DNA of 64,000 nt from Canna indica. Its lineage: Eukaryota > Streptophyta > Magnoliopsida > Zingiberales > Cannaceae. The stretch is taken from the NCBI GenBank assembly GCA_034359265.1, contig CP136894.1, forward strand, positions 30,224,501 to 30,288,500. The letters run 5' to 3'. Below the pieces are notes generated by a model, which ran no database searches, was not told the origin of the DNA, and saw only the letters and a program-made list of their open reading frames with translations. The position numbers were made by a program, and so were the translations under genes. Position 1 is the first letter of the stretch; every line of letters starts with the position of its first letter. Of this stretch, positions 1 to 11,706 are shown in pieces.

Positions 1-86
1 TTGAGTTGGCATGTGCATGGTTTAGGCTGCGGGGTATAGGCACGTATACCCTGGCCGATCACATGACCCTGAGTTGGGGCGTGACA
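1..86 (+). mobile_element. 3' end of a Gy1 (Ty3/gypsy) LTR
   Basis: The stretch ends in the same terminal block as the Gy1 LTR ends at 21635 and 51652: a GGTCAC-type palindrome, then GAGTTGGGGCGTGACA. No primer-binding site follows. The LTR end is joined directly to protease-coding sequence, so the leader and gag have been deleted. The LTR begins outside the window. Confidence 0.8.
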
Positions 87-1341
87 CTAAGGCAGTGGTA
101 ACAGGTACCCTTATAGTTAGTTCATCTGCTGCTTATGTGCTATTTGATCCGGGTGCCACGCACTCCTTTGTATCTGCTAGATTTGCTGCTAAGTTACCTG
201 TGACACCTTCCTTGCTTAATGTGTCATATGTTGTGTCGACACCTACGGGCGATGCAATATTAGCTGAGACAACTTTTCGAGACTGTGAGGTGCTCATTTG
301 TGGGCATGTACTAAAGGCATAATTAACTCTCTTGCCGATGCTTGAACTCGATATTATACTCGACATGGATTGGTTGGTGGATCACTGCGCGTCAGTGGAT
401 TGCAGGACTAAGACTATCACTTTTAGCAAGCTTGGATTGCCATAGTTCACCTTCCAGGTAGGTGGGAGGGGTGAGCATATGGGAGTCATTTCAGCCCTTA
501 AGGCTCGTAAACTACTTATGGGTGACTGCTAGTCCTTCCAGGCCTTCGTATCTGTGACCGAGGAGGGTAGAGACACGGCAGGGAATGTTGGAGGAACACA
601 AGTGGTTTGTGGGTTCCCTGACGTATTTCTCGACGAGTTGTCGGATCTACCGCCAAGAAGAGAGATAGAATTTTGCATTGAGTTGTAGCCTGGGGTGAAG
701 CCGATCTCCATTCCACCTTATAGGATGGCACCGGCGGACCAGCATTGAGTTGCATTGAGTTGTAGTGTACAAGGAAGGGATAAGGGTGGATCCTGCAAAG
801 GTAGAGGCAGTGCAGAACAAGAGGCGGCCGACCAGCGTGGCTGAGATCCGCAGTTTCCTGGGGTTCGCCAGGTATTACAAAAAAATTGTGGAAAATTTCT
901 CCAAAATTACTACTCCTTTGACTTGATTGACCCAAAAGAAGGTCAAATTTGTTTGGGATGACAGGTGTGAGAATAGCTTTTAGAAGCTCAAGGAATGTTT
1001 GACGTCAGCGCCAGTGTTGGCCGTACCTTTAGGCTTGGGAGGGTTCGTGGTCTACTGTGCTGCCTCTCGGGTTGGCTTGGGTTGTGTTCTGATGCAGTAT
1101 GGTAGGGTAATAGCCTATGCGTCCCGCCAGTTGAAGGTTCATGAGAAGAACTACCTGACACATGACCTAGAACTGGCAGTAGTGGTATTTGCATTGAAGC
1201 TATGGCGCCTCTACTTGTATGGCGAGGCCTGTGAGGTTTACACTGATCACAAGAGCGTCCAGTACTTGCTTACCCAGAAGGAGTTGAACCTAAGGCAGAG
1301 GAGATGGCTTGAGCTTCTGAAGGACTATGACTGCACCATTA
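87..1341 (+). pseudogene. Gy1 pol remnant: protease and RNase H
   Basis: This is a broken Ty3/gypsy polyprotein. An aspartyl protease of the plant RVP type lies at about 87-330, with the core LFDPGATHSF (DPG in place of the usual D[ST]G). The linker to reverse transcriptase follows to about 735. The reverse transcriptase palm is missing: the frame jumps at about 740-766 to the end of the palm and connection region (SVAEIRSFLGF). RNase H follows ([35 protein letters not shown]), with the first catalytic Asp replaced by Ala (YCAAS for YCDAS). There are several in-frame stops, some at CAG-to-TAG positions. It is cut off at about 1341 by the LTR-A insertion. It cannot encode a functional protein. 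Confidence 0.85.
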
Positions 1342-2432
1342 TTTTAACCTTGGTTTTAATCTCAGTTTTGATTATAACAAACATGGAACTAATGATTCAT
1401 TGAGTAATATTTTCAGGTTCCATATTAGTTAGCACTCGATGTCCTAAATCGGAAATATAAGAGAAATCATAAAATCGGAAGGACATTGGTCGATGCGTTC
1501 GGGTGCGTTACGGATATTTCTAGAAGTTCGACGTGTGCACCAAAGATGTTTTGGATGTGTCTAGAGATCATATGAAAAGCTCTTCAACTTGACGTACACT
1601 GAAGGCCGGAACTCGAAAACGAAGTGCATAAGAAAAATACACAAGAAAATTGCCCTACCCAGATTCGGTCGACCGGCAGAAAAGGAAATCAGGCAGAAGG
1701 CAATTCGGTCGACCGAACGGTCAACCGAATGTGGTCAAAGTTTGGCAATAGCCAATTCGATCGACTGAATGTCGCAAGAAAGCGGCAGTATGCTCACGGT
1801 CACTCGGTCGGTCAACCAACGATCGATCGGAAAGCGACCGGGTGTCGGCAACGGACAGAAAAATGCCCATTGATGAGTCCTCTTGTTTGGGGGGTTATAA
1901 ATACCCACCCCAAACTCTCTTCCAAGCTTTTTTTATGATGCTTCTAAGCCAAAGAGAGTCATTTCTTGCATCTCTACAAGATTTCTTTGAGCCATCCTTG
2001 TAAGAAACATAGTTTTGTTCTCCACTCCTTGATTTACCCTTCAAGCTTCACCGATTCATCATCTTGAGGTATCGAGAGGACTAGAGAGTTTCTTTTGGAG
2101 CTAAGTACTTTTTGTTTGATTTATTGCTCAAATTGTTATTGTATTTTGTTGTTTCTTTTCATTGTATATCAAGTGTGTAAACCTAAATCACTTGATTTGA
2201 TTGAGTTGGTGGTTGCCTTGGTGTTAAGGTTTAAATCCATCATTGTAAACTTAGTTTACTAGGATTATTTCCCTTGCGTTTCTTATTGCTTGTCATTTAT
2301 ATCTTGCTTCCGCTTACTACTCGATTTGTGAATTGCTTAAGTAATCAAGTAAATAATTAAAACCGGAATTAGGCAAAAAGATTTAGATAATACACTATTC
2401 ATCCACCCTCTAGTGTGGCCATTTCACCAACA
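1342..2432 (+). mobile_element. LTR-A, 5' LTR of a gag-only copia-like element
   Basis: It ends in CCTCTAGTGTGGCC...CACCAACA, two bases before a tRNA-Met PBS, and matches the minus-strand LTR at 17000-18624. Its first bases are degraded compared with TGTTGGCC in other copies, so the left boundary is approximate. It contains the palindrome cluster and TATA box listed separately. It has replaced the gypsy sequence expected after the RNase H block, so it is younger than the Gy1 copy it interrupts. Confidence 0.8.
1664..1903 (+). promoter_or_regulatory. LTR-A promoter: palindrome cluster and TATA box
   Basis: A perfect 14-bp palindrome, TTCGGTCGACCGAA, lies at 1704-1717. It is surrounded by imperfect copies (TCGGTCGACCGG, TCGATCGACTGA, ATCGATCGG), one of them joined to a CCAAT motif (GCCAATTCGATCGA). 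About 180 bp downstream of the perfect palindrome is TATAAATA (1896-1903). The same arrangement recurs in five other LTR-A copies in this window. The promoter role is inferred from the TATA box and its position in the LTR. Confidence 0.6.
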
Positions 2433-2434
2433 TT

Positions 2435-2446
2435 TGGTATCAGAGC
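2435..2446 (+). other. Primer-binding site, initiator tRNA-Met
   Basis: TGGTATCAGAGC lies two bases after the LTR end. It is the complement of the 3' end of plant initiator tRNA-Met and is the site where minus-strand DNA synthesis is primed. It confirms plus orientation of the element. Confidence 0.9.
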
Positions 2447-2500
2447 GGGTCGAAGATTAAGATTTCACCATTTCCTCTACATCTAGTTTTTATCCAAAAA

Positions 2501-3810
2501 ATGGCACTAGAGTTGTCAGCGTCTGTACCACCTAGATTTGATGAGTCAAACTTTGGTCTTTGGAAAGGAAGAATGTATACATTCTTAAAGACTCAAGATA
2601 TCTGTGTGTTTAATATGGTAAAGTCAAAATACATAGAACTTAATAGGTTTGAATTAAATGCTAAGGCAACAAATTGCATATATTGTTCTTTAGAAAATAA
2701 CATTTTTGAAAAAAATCATGCATTGTACTTCGGCTTTTGATATTTGGGCAACTTTAAACATGTTATATGGTTATACCAAGACCGAAGAGATTGACACTTC
2801 TAATAAAGGTAGCGATGACAATGGTCATTCACCTACCACTAATCTTGTTTTTGATGCCCAAAGCTCTTCTAGTCAAAGCAGTAGCTCCAAGAGTTGAAAA
2901 AGGAAAGTAGTGTGTCATGAATGCAAGGAAAAGGGGCATGTGAAGAAAAATTGCCCTTCCATGAAGAACAAGGCAAAGAAGAGGTCAAACATTTCCACAT
3001 CATCATCTTAATCGAGTGAAGCATCCTCTTACCATGGCTATGAAGCTAGTTCAAAAGATTGCCTCATGAATGCTAAAAATGAGGTACAGTCTTCCTCTTC
3101 TAGTCATGATAACAAAAAGGGTAGTATTAATTCATCTAGTTCTCATGACATGCTTTATGATGAATTAATGGATGCATATAAAATCATGTATGCCTTGATG
3201 CTTAAAAAGGATAAGGAAAACAAAAAATTAAAGAAGAACAACTTGACTCTTAGCTCTCATTTACATGATGCTAAACTAGAAAGTGAGAAGCTAAAAATTA
3301 GTGTCCCTAATCCATGCCATAATATTTTAAGTATTGACACTAAGGATTTGAAAAACAAAAATGACATGTTAAAGAATGAAAATAACATGTTGAAAACTCA
3401 ATTGGACGCTTTGCATAAATCTATGAATGATTTGAAAAAATGAGATATTGATTTTGAGTAGAAAAGTTAATACCTCTTCTCTTAATTCTGAAAATCAAAA
3501 TTTCTCATTTAGGAAACCTCAAAAGACAAATGTTTCCTTTAAGAATGCTCATGCTCATCATGTTTTTCATGCTAAGCATTCTAACGTTAGACCTCATGTC
3601 CATAAGAATAATGAAAAGAAGAGATTTAATGGACATTGCTTTTGTTGTGGTGTTTACGGGCATGCCATTTATGATTGCACTTTTAAGATGAATCCAAGTG
3701 TGGCAAAGATACTTTGGGTTCCTAAGCCCTTTAACCCCCAAGGATCCAAAGTCATTTGGGTACCAAAAGTCTCATCTTCTTTTGTAAGGGGAGCTACCAC
3801 ACAAGGGTAA
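2501..3810 (+). pseudogene. gag: Gag of LTR-A element (Sirevirus-like copia)
   Basis: Gag would form the particle and package element RNA. The start MALELSASVPPRFDESNFG is typical of copia gag (UBN2/DUF4219 type). A frameshift lies near 2700-2740 and a TGA at 2895. A first zinc knuckle follows at about 2915-2960 (CHECKEKGHVKKNC). A Ser-rich linker and a Lys/Asn/Glu-rich coiled coil occupy 3066-3443. After another stop there is a second knuckle (CFCCGVYGHAIYDC) and two WVPK repeats, a pattern known from Sirevirus gag. The frame ends in GATTQG-stop with no protease, integrase or reverse transcriptase after it. The minus copy at 15534-16936 has the same end point, so lack of pol looks ancestral. 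Confidence 0.8.
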
Positions 3811-4288
3811 AAAAAAATGGAATATTGAAGTTGACCTTGGATCCAAATGAGAAATCTTCAAGAGGTTGCAACTTCAAGCTATCATGATGCCATAGGTATG
3901 AAAATTGGCATCAAAGAATTTGGTATCATCTCATATACTCACTTGCTTAAATTAGAGTTGGAGTTTTGATATATGCTTAATATTAGTAGATTTTCAGTTC
4001 TCGATATGAGTTTCAAAAATATTTTTGAATTTTTTATTTCCAATCTCTTCGTGGCCTATAACAGGCCTAAGCGACCTTGCGATTCTAAATCGTAGACTAA
4101 TTGTGGTCTTTCGGTTTTCAACCAATACGAAGGGTTGGAGATCAATTTTTCATTAATATTACATTTTTGATCTCTTAAAATTCGTTTCAGATTCATGATA
4201 ACATATTTTGAAACGGATTTCAAACTATTTAGCAAAGTGGATTTTGAAAATGATACTTGATTTTTCTCTTTGTTATTTGGTTTGGGTT
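3811..4288 (+). mobile_element. Non-coding tail of LTR-A element
   Basis: No open frame of interest. The sequence matches, in reverse complement, the tail of the minus copy (15533-15433 continued at 12669 down to about 12290), for example the block around CGTAGACTAATTGTGG at about 4090. It stops abruptly at the minus Gy1 LTR that starts at 4289, so its 3' LTR is lost. Confidence 0.65.
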
Positions 4289-6505
4289 TGTCACGCCCCA
4301 ACTCAGGGTCACATGACCGGCCAGGGTATACGTGCCTATACCTCGAAGCCTAAACCATGCACATGCAAAATCAAATAATGTAGCGGAAAAAAACAAGTTT
4401 TATTTTAAACGAAAAGCGAACCAACACCAAGTTTAGTTTAACAACTCAAAAATAAAAAGTGCAGAAATCCGATTAAGTTCAACAGTTCAAAAGTTCAGTC
4501 AAAATAAAACCTAAAATAAATTACATAAAGGCCCTCAGGGCTACAACTCCAAATCAAGGTAATACAAGTGCATGACTACTACCAACAGACTCGACTACGA
4601 CCCAAACTAGGATTGCTATGAGATCATGCGGCTCCTGTGCCCTTCAGCAGCACCAAGTGCATCTGACCCACCTCACCGGTCAGACTCTGCAAAATAGAAA
4701 TCAACGACAACGGATGAGTTCAAGTAACTCAGCGAGCGGTTTTCCCACCCTCACAAATAAAGACACAGAGATAACAAGAATAAATCTATCTCTAAAGAGG
4801 CAATGTCACAAAGGTGTGACTAGCTACCAGGCCAACAGGCCACCCATGCCCACGACATCTAACCCTCCAAAGAAGTGCAATAGGTTGAAGCCCACCATGC
4901 CCGAAGGTAACAACACAAACCAAAGAAGTGCATCGGGCAGAAGCCCACCATGCCCGAAGGCAACATCACATACTAGGATAATCGGGAAGGCCCTCTGAAC
5001 TTATCATAGTATACAGAAACTCGGGAGCAATCAGGAATGGCCCTCCGAACTTGCTCAACGAGACACGTAGGGACAATCGGGATTCGCCCATCAGAACTTG
5101 CCCCTTTAAGATATCATAAGATTAATCGGAAAATGCCCTCCAAACTTCCTCCCAAAGCATATAACAGGAATAAACGAGAAAGGCCCTCCGAACTTATTCT
5201 TTAACACCACCTCAGGGATAATCGGGAAAGGCCCTCCGAACTTATACCACGAAGCTAAACCAGAACAATCGGGAAAGGCCCTCCGAACTTATTCTTTAGG
5301 TTGGGAATTTGGCATCCAACCACCCGGGCGTAGTCCATAATTCAGCTTCTAATTGAGTCGCTCCGCCATTCTCAAGGATATGGCACATCAAGACCTAAGT
5401 CAAGATTCTCCTACGGTGTCCTAGAGGTGTCCTCATCATGAAGCGTCTCAACACTTCGAACCCGACCTCTATCCCTTAGACCCGTATTGCCATGAACCCA
5501 TGTGGTTTTATTTCATGCATACTTTATAAGTTGGTTCATAATAGATTATGCTCACCCTTAACCAAATTTTAATTATATAATTAAAGTTTAGATCATCTCA
5601 ATTAGGGTTTTGTTTTAGGGTACTGTTCTGCCCAGAACTGTTGTGTCTAACCCAAATCTAGTCTATTTTCAAACTATGTTTTCTGGCCGAAACGATAGAT
5701 TATACGACTATGTTCAGATATCTAATCACATAATAACAGAGAAAACAAAAATCAGCCCAGATTCAACAAACAGCATATAAATTTCAGAAAGCTAAAATTT
5801 CAGCACATCATGAAATAAAATCCGAATTTTTGCAAAATTAAATCCCTAAATTTCTAACATCACAGATTCATATCATCATGCCCATCATGCATATAATCTC
5901 ATAGTTTTTGCTAAATAAAAATTAGCATCTATAGCAAGAATTCCTTAATCAAGAATCAAGGAAATTAACTAATCTATGTCATCAAGAACATCTAAAATTC
6001 TAAGATCAGGTTGCATCCAAGATTCACAATATTAAATCCAAAGAAAATCACTGATCTTCCATTAAACATATGCCCCATGAAACAATATCTAAATTTAAAA
6101 TCTAAGCATGGCATGGAATCGAGAAAAGACTCAAGAACATTAAAAAGATCATCAAGATCACGAAGTCTTCAAAACAGCTTCAAGAAATTTGAAGAAAAAT
6201 CCGAAGGGGAGGGATAAAACCACTCACAAATTTAAGGAAGAGATTGGAGAAGAAAATCCAATCGATGGCCTCTGATTTCAGCTTTGAAATCAGGCGGCTC
6301 AACCCAAAGAAGGGAGGAAGCCGGCGGTGGCTCACTCCAAGCCGCCGGCTTAGAGAGAGGGAAAGAGGGGAAGAAAAGGGCGGCTCGGCTGACTCCTCTT
6401 GGCTTGGCTCCGAAGGAAAGGAAGAGAGGAAAAGGGGAGGAAGGAGAGGGCTTTTGGCTCGGCTGGCTTGGCTTCACAGGCGGCGGCTCCAAAGGGTAAG
6501 AGGGG
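4289..6505 (-). mobile_element. Gy1 LTR, minus strand, 5'-truncated
   Basis: It starts on the plus strand with TGTCACGCCCCAACTC, the reverse complement of the Gy1 LTR end. It contains the reverse complement of the acceptor-like CTATTTTGCAG (CAG complement at 4687-4689), a hairpin at 4715-4731 (TGAGTT/AACTCA), a seven-fold repeat (4975-5300) and a GTGAGTGG donor-like site near 6218. The expected LTR start (reverse complement of TGTAATATCC) is absent; the LTR-A piece at 6506 cuts it. I see no gene in this stretch. Confidence 0.8.
4975..5300 (-). repeat. Spaced tandem repeat inside Gy1 LTR
   Basis: About seven copies of a 24-25 bp word resembling AATCGGGAAAGGCCCTCCGAACTT are spaced 40-60 bp apart. 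The plus-strand Gy1 3' LTR has the same motif at about 28085-28245 in three or four copies (AAGTTCGGATGGGCGAATC form). Copy number therefore varies between LTRs of the family. Confidence 0.8.
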
Positions 6506-6930
6506 TGTTGGATGAAATGGCTACACTAGAGGGGGAGTGAATAGTGTGTTAGCTAATACTTGTTGCCTAATTTCGATTTTAATCGTTTCTTAAATTATTT
6601 AGGCAAATTACAATTCGACGATTAGATGCGGAAGCATAAATAAATCAATTAGGCACAAACAAAAAAAACAATACTAACACAGAGATTTATAGTGGTTCGG
6701 CCCCAATGCCTACTCCACTACCTAAGCACCCCGCTTAGGATTTCCAAACTACTTTTACTAGATTATCTTGTTTCCTTTACAACGAGGATGTTTTCACTGG
6801 AGAGTCTCCGCTCTCACACCAAAGACACTTCCACACCCGGAAGTCTCCGCCTTCCTACTAAGAGCACTCTCCCACCTCAATCCTAAGGACAACAAGAACT
6901 AATCCTAGCAAACTAAGTTTCCAATGGTGG
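6506..6930 (-). mobile_element. LTR-A fragment, minus strand
   Basis: It begins TGTTGGATGAAATGGC and carries the GGTTCGGCCCCAATGCCTAC block found in the copies at 17000 and 42225. It lacks the promoter part and the other end. It is joined at about 6930 to the TNP2 pseudogene without a terminal inverted repeat. Confidence 0.8.
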
Positions 6931-9435
6931 ATTTAAGAGCTATACATTGTGCAACGACTAAATTTTCATCTTCAAGTGTTTGATCCATAACTTCAACTAC
7001 TGGAGGATTATCCTCCTGATAAAAATCACCTAATACAAATCTTGTAGTATCATTATCCTCTGCCATTGGATCAATCCTCAATCGTGCCTTAGTCCTACAC
7101 ACTGCCCGCCATTCCAATCTATCTCTTCATCTGCTTGGATATTTTGCGTAATATACTTGTTGCACTTGTGATGCCAAAATAAAAGGCTCGTTCGATGCTA
7201 ACTTTGATTTGAAATTAACGTCAACAAGCTTATACTTTGGATGAATTTGACTCCCTCGAGATGATGTGTCAAACCAGTGACATTTGAATATCACTATTTT
7301 TTTGCACCCAATATATTAAAGCTCAAGTACTTCCTCAAGTAGTGCATAGAAATCACAATCACAATCAATCCAAGTGAAGCCTTTGACACAAACACCAGCA
7401 TTCATTGTCTTCTTTGGGGTTGAGTACTCCTTTGTATGAAATTTATATCCATTCACAAAGTATCTGTTATAGCATAAGACTAGTCATGACGGTTCACATG
7501 CTAACTCGAGTAATTTGTTGTCTATTTCTTGAATATGTTCACTTGACTAAGTTTTGAACCAATTTGGAAATTTTGTGCTACGTTTATCTTGTAATTCTTC
7601 CTCAGATATATTCGGTGTTTATGTACGAACTTCCGTGTCAAATTTTTGAATGAAAGGATCAACCTCGGGGCAATTCATCAGTACATATAATTGTGCAAGA
7701 TGGTACTCATCTTCAGTTAAATATCTCGGTGGACGTGAGCCCAAACCACGACCTAGAAAACAAAATATTGGTAGACAATCTACAATATTCACATTTCCCC
7801 ATCATCATTTCGGGAAAGACGAGTCAACCATGTGTGCACACTGGACTCGAAATAGAAAGAACAGAAAGTTGATATTTCCTGAATTATATAAGCTTCACTT
7901 ATTGAACCTTCCACCGCAGCTGTATTTTTTATTTTTCTTTTTAACCTCTGCATATACCTTTCGAATAAATACATCCACCGATACTGAATCGGACCACCAA
8001 CTCTTGCCTCGTATGTTAAGTGAACCGGTAGATTCTCCATCGAATCAAAAAATCCAGGTGGAGATATCTCTAAAGAACAAACTAAGCTCCGTTAACGGAC
8101 CCCAAATTTTGTCTGGTGAAATATCGGGGAATGCAATAGGGAGTAGTCTTTGCATGAACACATGACAATCATGACTTTTCATTCCTGATATTTTACCTTC
8201 GTCTATATTGACGCATCGAGCTAAATTAGATGCATACCCATCTGGCAATTTGAGATTTTTTATCCACTGGTAAATATCTTTTTGTTGTTGCTTACTGAGA
8301 ACATAAGAGGCTTTCGGTTTCACTTGTTTGCCTTTCACCTCCTGCAGATCTAAATCTGGACGTTTGCAATATACTTTTAAATCCATTCTTGCCTTCACAT
8401 TTTCTTTTATTTTTCCTGCAAAATCCATCACTGTATTAAAAATATTCTCAAACACATTCTTTTCAATGTGCATCACATGCAAATTGTGCCGAACTAGCAA
8501 TGAGCTCCAGTGAGGCAGTTCCCAGAATATACTTTTTTTGACACAATTGTGTCTTTCTCCGAAACCACTAATTCTGTCAATCTCTCCGAATGTGATATCT
8601 AGTAACACAACAACCCGAGCTAACATTTGGTTACCAGACAAATGCGGAGGTGGCCCGTCTTTTTCCACTCTGCCCCTCATGAATTTATCTCTATTTATCC
8701 AGTATGAATGATTAAGTGGCAAAAATTGACGATGATAGTCAAAGTATGAAATTTTTCGTCCATGCCGAAGATTGAATGCTTTTGTTCGTTCCATACAATA
8801 TGGACAACCAAGCCTCCCGTGTGTGCTCCAACCAGACAACATAGCATATGCTGGGAAGTCACTAATTGTCCACAACAATGCGACCCTTAAGTTGAAATTT
8901 CTTTTTTGATGAATATCATTAGTGATGACTCCGTTGTCTCGCAAGTTCTTTAAATCGTCAATTAACGGTCGAAGGAACAAATCCAATTCTTTTCTTGGTC
9001 CTAGGATTACCATACTCAAACATATGAAATCATCTTTCACACATCGACGGTGGCAAATTGTAGACTGTGAGGAGTACCGGCCAAACAGAATATGAAGTGG
9101 ATTGACCGAATGGATCACTTGCAAATGATGGATAACATCGATCAAGATGTTTCCATGCTTCACTGTCAGATGGGTGAGTCATAACATTCGGATCACGACT
9201 CTTAGCATGACGTATTATATGTTGGGCTATTTTTTCAGACATGAACAACTGCTTCAATCTGGGAATTATCGGGCAATACCGAAGAACCTTAAACGGTATA
9301 TCTTTCTGCCTACTCGAAGATTTCTCTTTGTACCGTGGATGTTCACGTGTTGGACACTGGGTCAAGTCTGCGTATTCACGGGTTGGGCACTGGATCAACC
9401 AAGAGCCGTCGCAAAAAGCTATTTTTTTAGTAGTG
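6931..9435 (-). pseudogene. CACTA transposase TNP2-like, broken
   Basis: Read on the minus strand from about 9400, this is a nearly complete plant CACTA (En/Spm) TNP2 transposase. The order is an N-terminal stretch (KVLRYCPIIPRLKQLFMS), the transposase core (DFPAYAMLSGWSTHGRLGCP; Cys-rich YCMERTK), DUF4218 at about 8040-7790 (LPVHLTYEARVGGP, STFCSFYF) and DUF4216 at about 7430-7080 (KCHWFDTSSRGSQ, NEPFILASQVQQVYY). Compared with the plus copy at 39772, about 17 residues (HRNVRLGLCTDGFNPF region) are deleted near 9083. A frame change near 9045 and several stops make it non-functional. Its last codons run into LTR-A sequence. Confidence 0.9.
9418..9435 (-). repeat. CACTA terminal inverted repeat, 5' end of TNP2 element
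   Basis: On the minus strand the element starts CACTACTAAAAAAATAGC, the CACTA hallmark followed by an A-rich tract. It directly precedes the N-terminal TNP2 coding remnant. The partner repeat and the 3-bp target duplication are not present, because the other end was lost at about 6930. Confidence 0.6.
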
Positions 9436-11706
9436 TTGGTTTAATGGCTCTTTCCTTTTATGTATTTGTACCTTAATTGAATTAAGATTGACTCGTGTTA
9501 CGGATAGAGTCGGAACCCAAGTCAAACTCGGACTGAGTCAAGTCAGTGTTATGTTGTAAGGGCAATTAAGGCATGTTAGATGAGGGAATAAAATCCCTCA
9601 TCATAGCTACCGTGCGGCTCATTTAGGAGCCGAACAAAGCAACGCATAGGGAGAGGGGGAGAAGGAGCAAGGAGGAGAGATCTTGGTTGATCAGGAGATC
9701 TCGTCGTCGTCGAAAGATTCATGATCACCAACGTCCAATCCTTCATCTTCCTCAAGCAAAGGTGAGTGGTTAACATGTTTTTGAAGGGAGGCAGGTGGCC
9801 GACCCTATGGATCTTGAAATCGGGTTTCTCCGCAAGTTGTTTTGCCCGATCGACATGTTCTTTCATATTGTAACTGAATCAATTTGTGTACCTATGAATT
9901 TGTACTTTCAAATTGTGATTTTCTTGCTTCTAAATGGGCTGGTCGAGTCGAGGAAAAAGGGGAATGGTCATGCCAAAATTTTGCCCAATTTCTTCGCTCG
10001 TCTTGCAACTTGTAGATCGCTTTATGTTCATTATATGTTGGATCTTTGTATTGATACTTGTGATGTTGTCGCAACATGTTCACCTCCCTTAGAGGGCTCG
10101 GCCGAGCAGGATGTTACCTTGCTTGAGTCGGCCGAGCAATGGAGAGGGGTGGAAAACTCGGGGCTGTCGGATCTATACGCTGGATTTCATGTTACGTCAT
10201 TTTGAATTCCTACTTACATGCTTAGTGTTAGGTTCAAATTATATTATATGATTGTTGTCCATCTTGAAAATTGATAGCAACTGTAGATCTATATTCTAAC
10301 GATTATGGAAATGTTCTTGCTAATGCATATATGGACATGATGGTTATGGTACATGTGTCAAAGAAAAGCTTTCTTTGAATTTCAGATATCATGTTTAATT
10401 GTTGCTATGTTTATTACATGTTCCTTATTGGTTTAATCCATGAAATGTTTCATTAATTATTTAAATTCTTTATTTTTGAATCAAGTGGCTATACATAGTA
10501 TGTGACGTGAAGTAATTTATCTATAGCTTATATGCTGTCCCGTTTTGTTATTGGGTACATTTTCAAGTTTATGACATGTATTTCACATTAGCAAGGATAG
10601 TATATGACGCTAGATGATTAACATGAAAAATCTGAGGTGTGTGCTATTTATGGAAACTCAAAGGTAGACTAGTTAGGTTTTACACCTAAGAAATAATTAG
10701 CGAGCAATAGTGCACGCATGTTTTGACCTGGAAATAAAGGGTTGAACATGGGCGGACGCTCGGGATTTTAAACAAGGAAGCTCTAGGACACTTGCTTGTG
10801 TGATGTGTTTGTGATGGTCTGTCGAGATGCCTGAGTAGTCGGAATGACGAATGCATGACTCGGCCAGTGATTGGGTCTTGAGATATCACCAGCGGGCCCA
10901 CTAGGTGTCAGACCCCAGTTGGGTGGGACTAGCTATCCCTACCCCAAACAGTGTCTGGAGACTAGTAGACCATCCTAGTCGATGGTCCGGAATTTCTTGA
11001 GTTCATCTTGATATGGTGTGGCCCGAGCGGCCAGTGTGATTCTACCTTGTATGGTAGGGCCAGGTATAGCCGAAATTCATATACCATAAGTAGGCCTTAA
11101 GGGCCGGATACCAAGTGGCTTAATTAGGCTGTTATGGCAGGTTTCTCTCATATATGGTCTATACAGAATGACTCACGGAGTCGTTAGTCATATCAAAAGT
11201 AAGTTACCTCCCTATCTATATATTATGTTGCCTTATATGTTTATGCATGCCTAATCGAGGATTATGTGGAGGTTCGAAAGAACCGCTCATTGAGTCCCAA
11301 GAGGACTCATGGTTGTTTCTTTTTGTTTTGCAGATCATGATCATTGATTTGAGGCTTGTCGTCATGGTGCAGTTGGAGGGCAGGAGGTGGTGCCAAATCT
11401 CGTAGCGGCATCCTTTAGTCATAGTCTAGTTGTTGTGTTGTCGTTTTTCCTACACGGACAGTTATTGTTTTTTTTAAAAAAACTTGTAATAAACTTTGAA
11501 TTGAGATGTTCCAGTTTGTGACGATGTTAGCTTTTCTTCTTTTATTTGAAAAACATATTTGTGAACTTTGAAAAGTTAAATAAAATTTCATAGTGGCTTC
11601 TTTTATCCGATGTGTTCTGGTTTTCTTGATGGTAAGTGTAGGTAGTAGGCTACAGGGTAGTATGTAGACCTTGGCCGGTCACACGACCCTCAGTTGGGGT
11701 GTGACA
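9436..11706 (+). mobile_element. Gy2 LTR, plus strand, 5'-truncated
   Basis: It ends in CAGTTGGGGTGTGACA and matches the reverse complement of the complete Gy2 solo LTR at 32178-34786 from about 180 bp into that LTR onward. It shows an AATAAAA element near 9590, a donor-like AAAG/GTGAGTGG at 9762, TCGGCCGAGC-type palindromes at about 10095-10135, the hairpin TGAGTCC/GGACTCA at 11291-11309 and TTTTGCAG at about 11326-11333. No PBS follows the end. No gene is seen. Confidence 0.8.
9762..11333 (+). other. Putative intron inside Gy2 LTR
   Basis: The donor-like site AAAG/GTGAGTGG is followed, after about 1.57 kb, by TTTCTTTTTGTTTTGCAG/ATC. The hairpin at 11291-11309 ends about 22 bases before the AG. 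Comparable pairs lie at equivalent positions in Gy1 (25883 and 28501) and Gy3 (13120 and 15117). Splicing is inferred from sequence only. Confidence 0.4.

Noticed and set aside
4975..5300. CRISPR-like spaced repeats
   Set aside because: Repeats are imperfect, spacers are themselves related, and the array lies in a plant LTR with no cas-like gene.
7650..8165. A 171-codon plus-strand open frame
   Set aside because: It is the reverse strand of the TNP2 pseudogene, whose DUF4218 motifs are clear on the minus strand.
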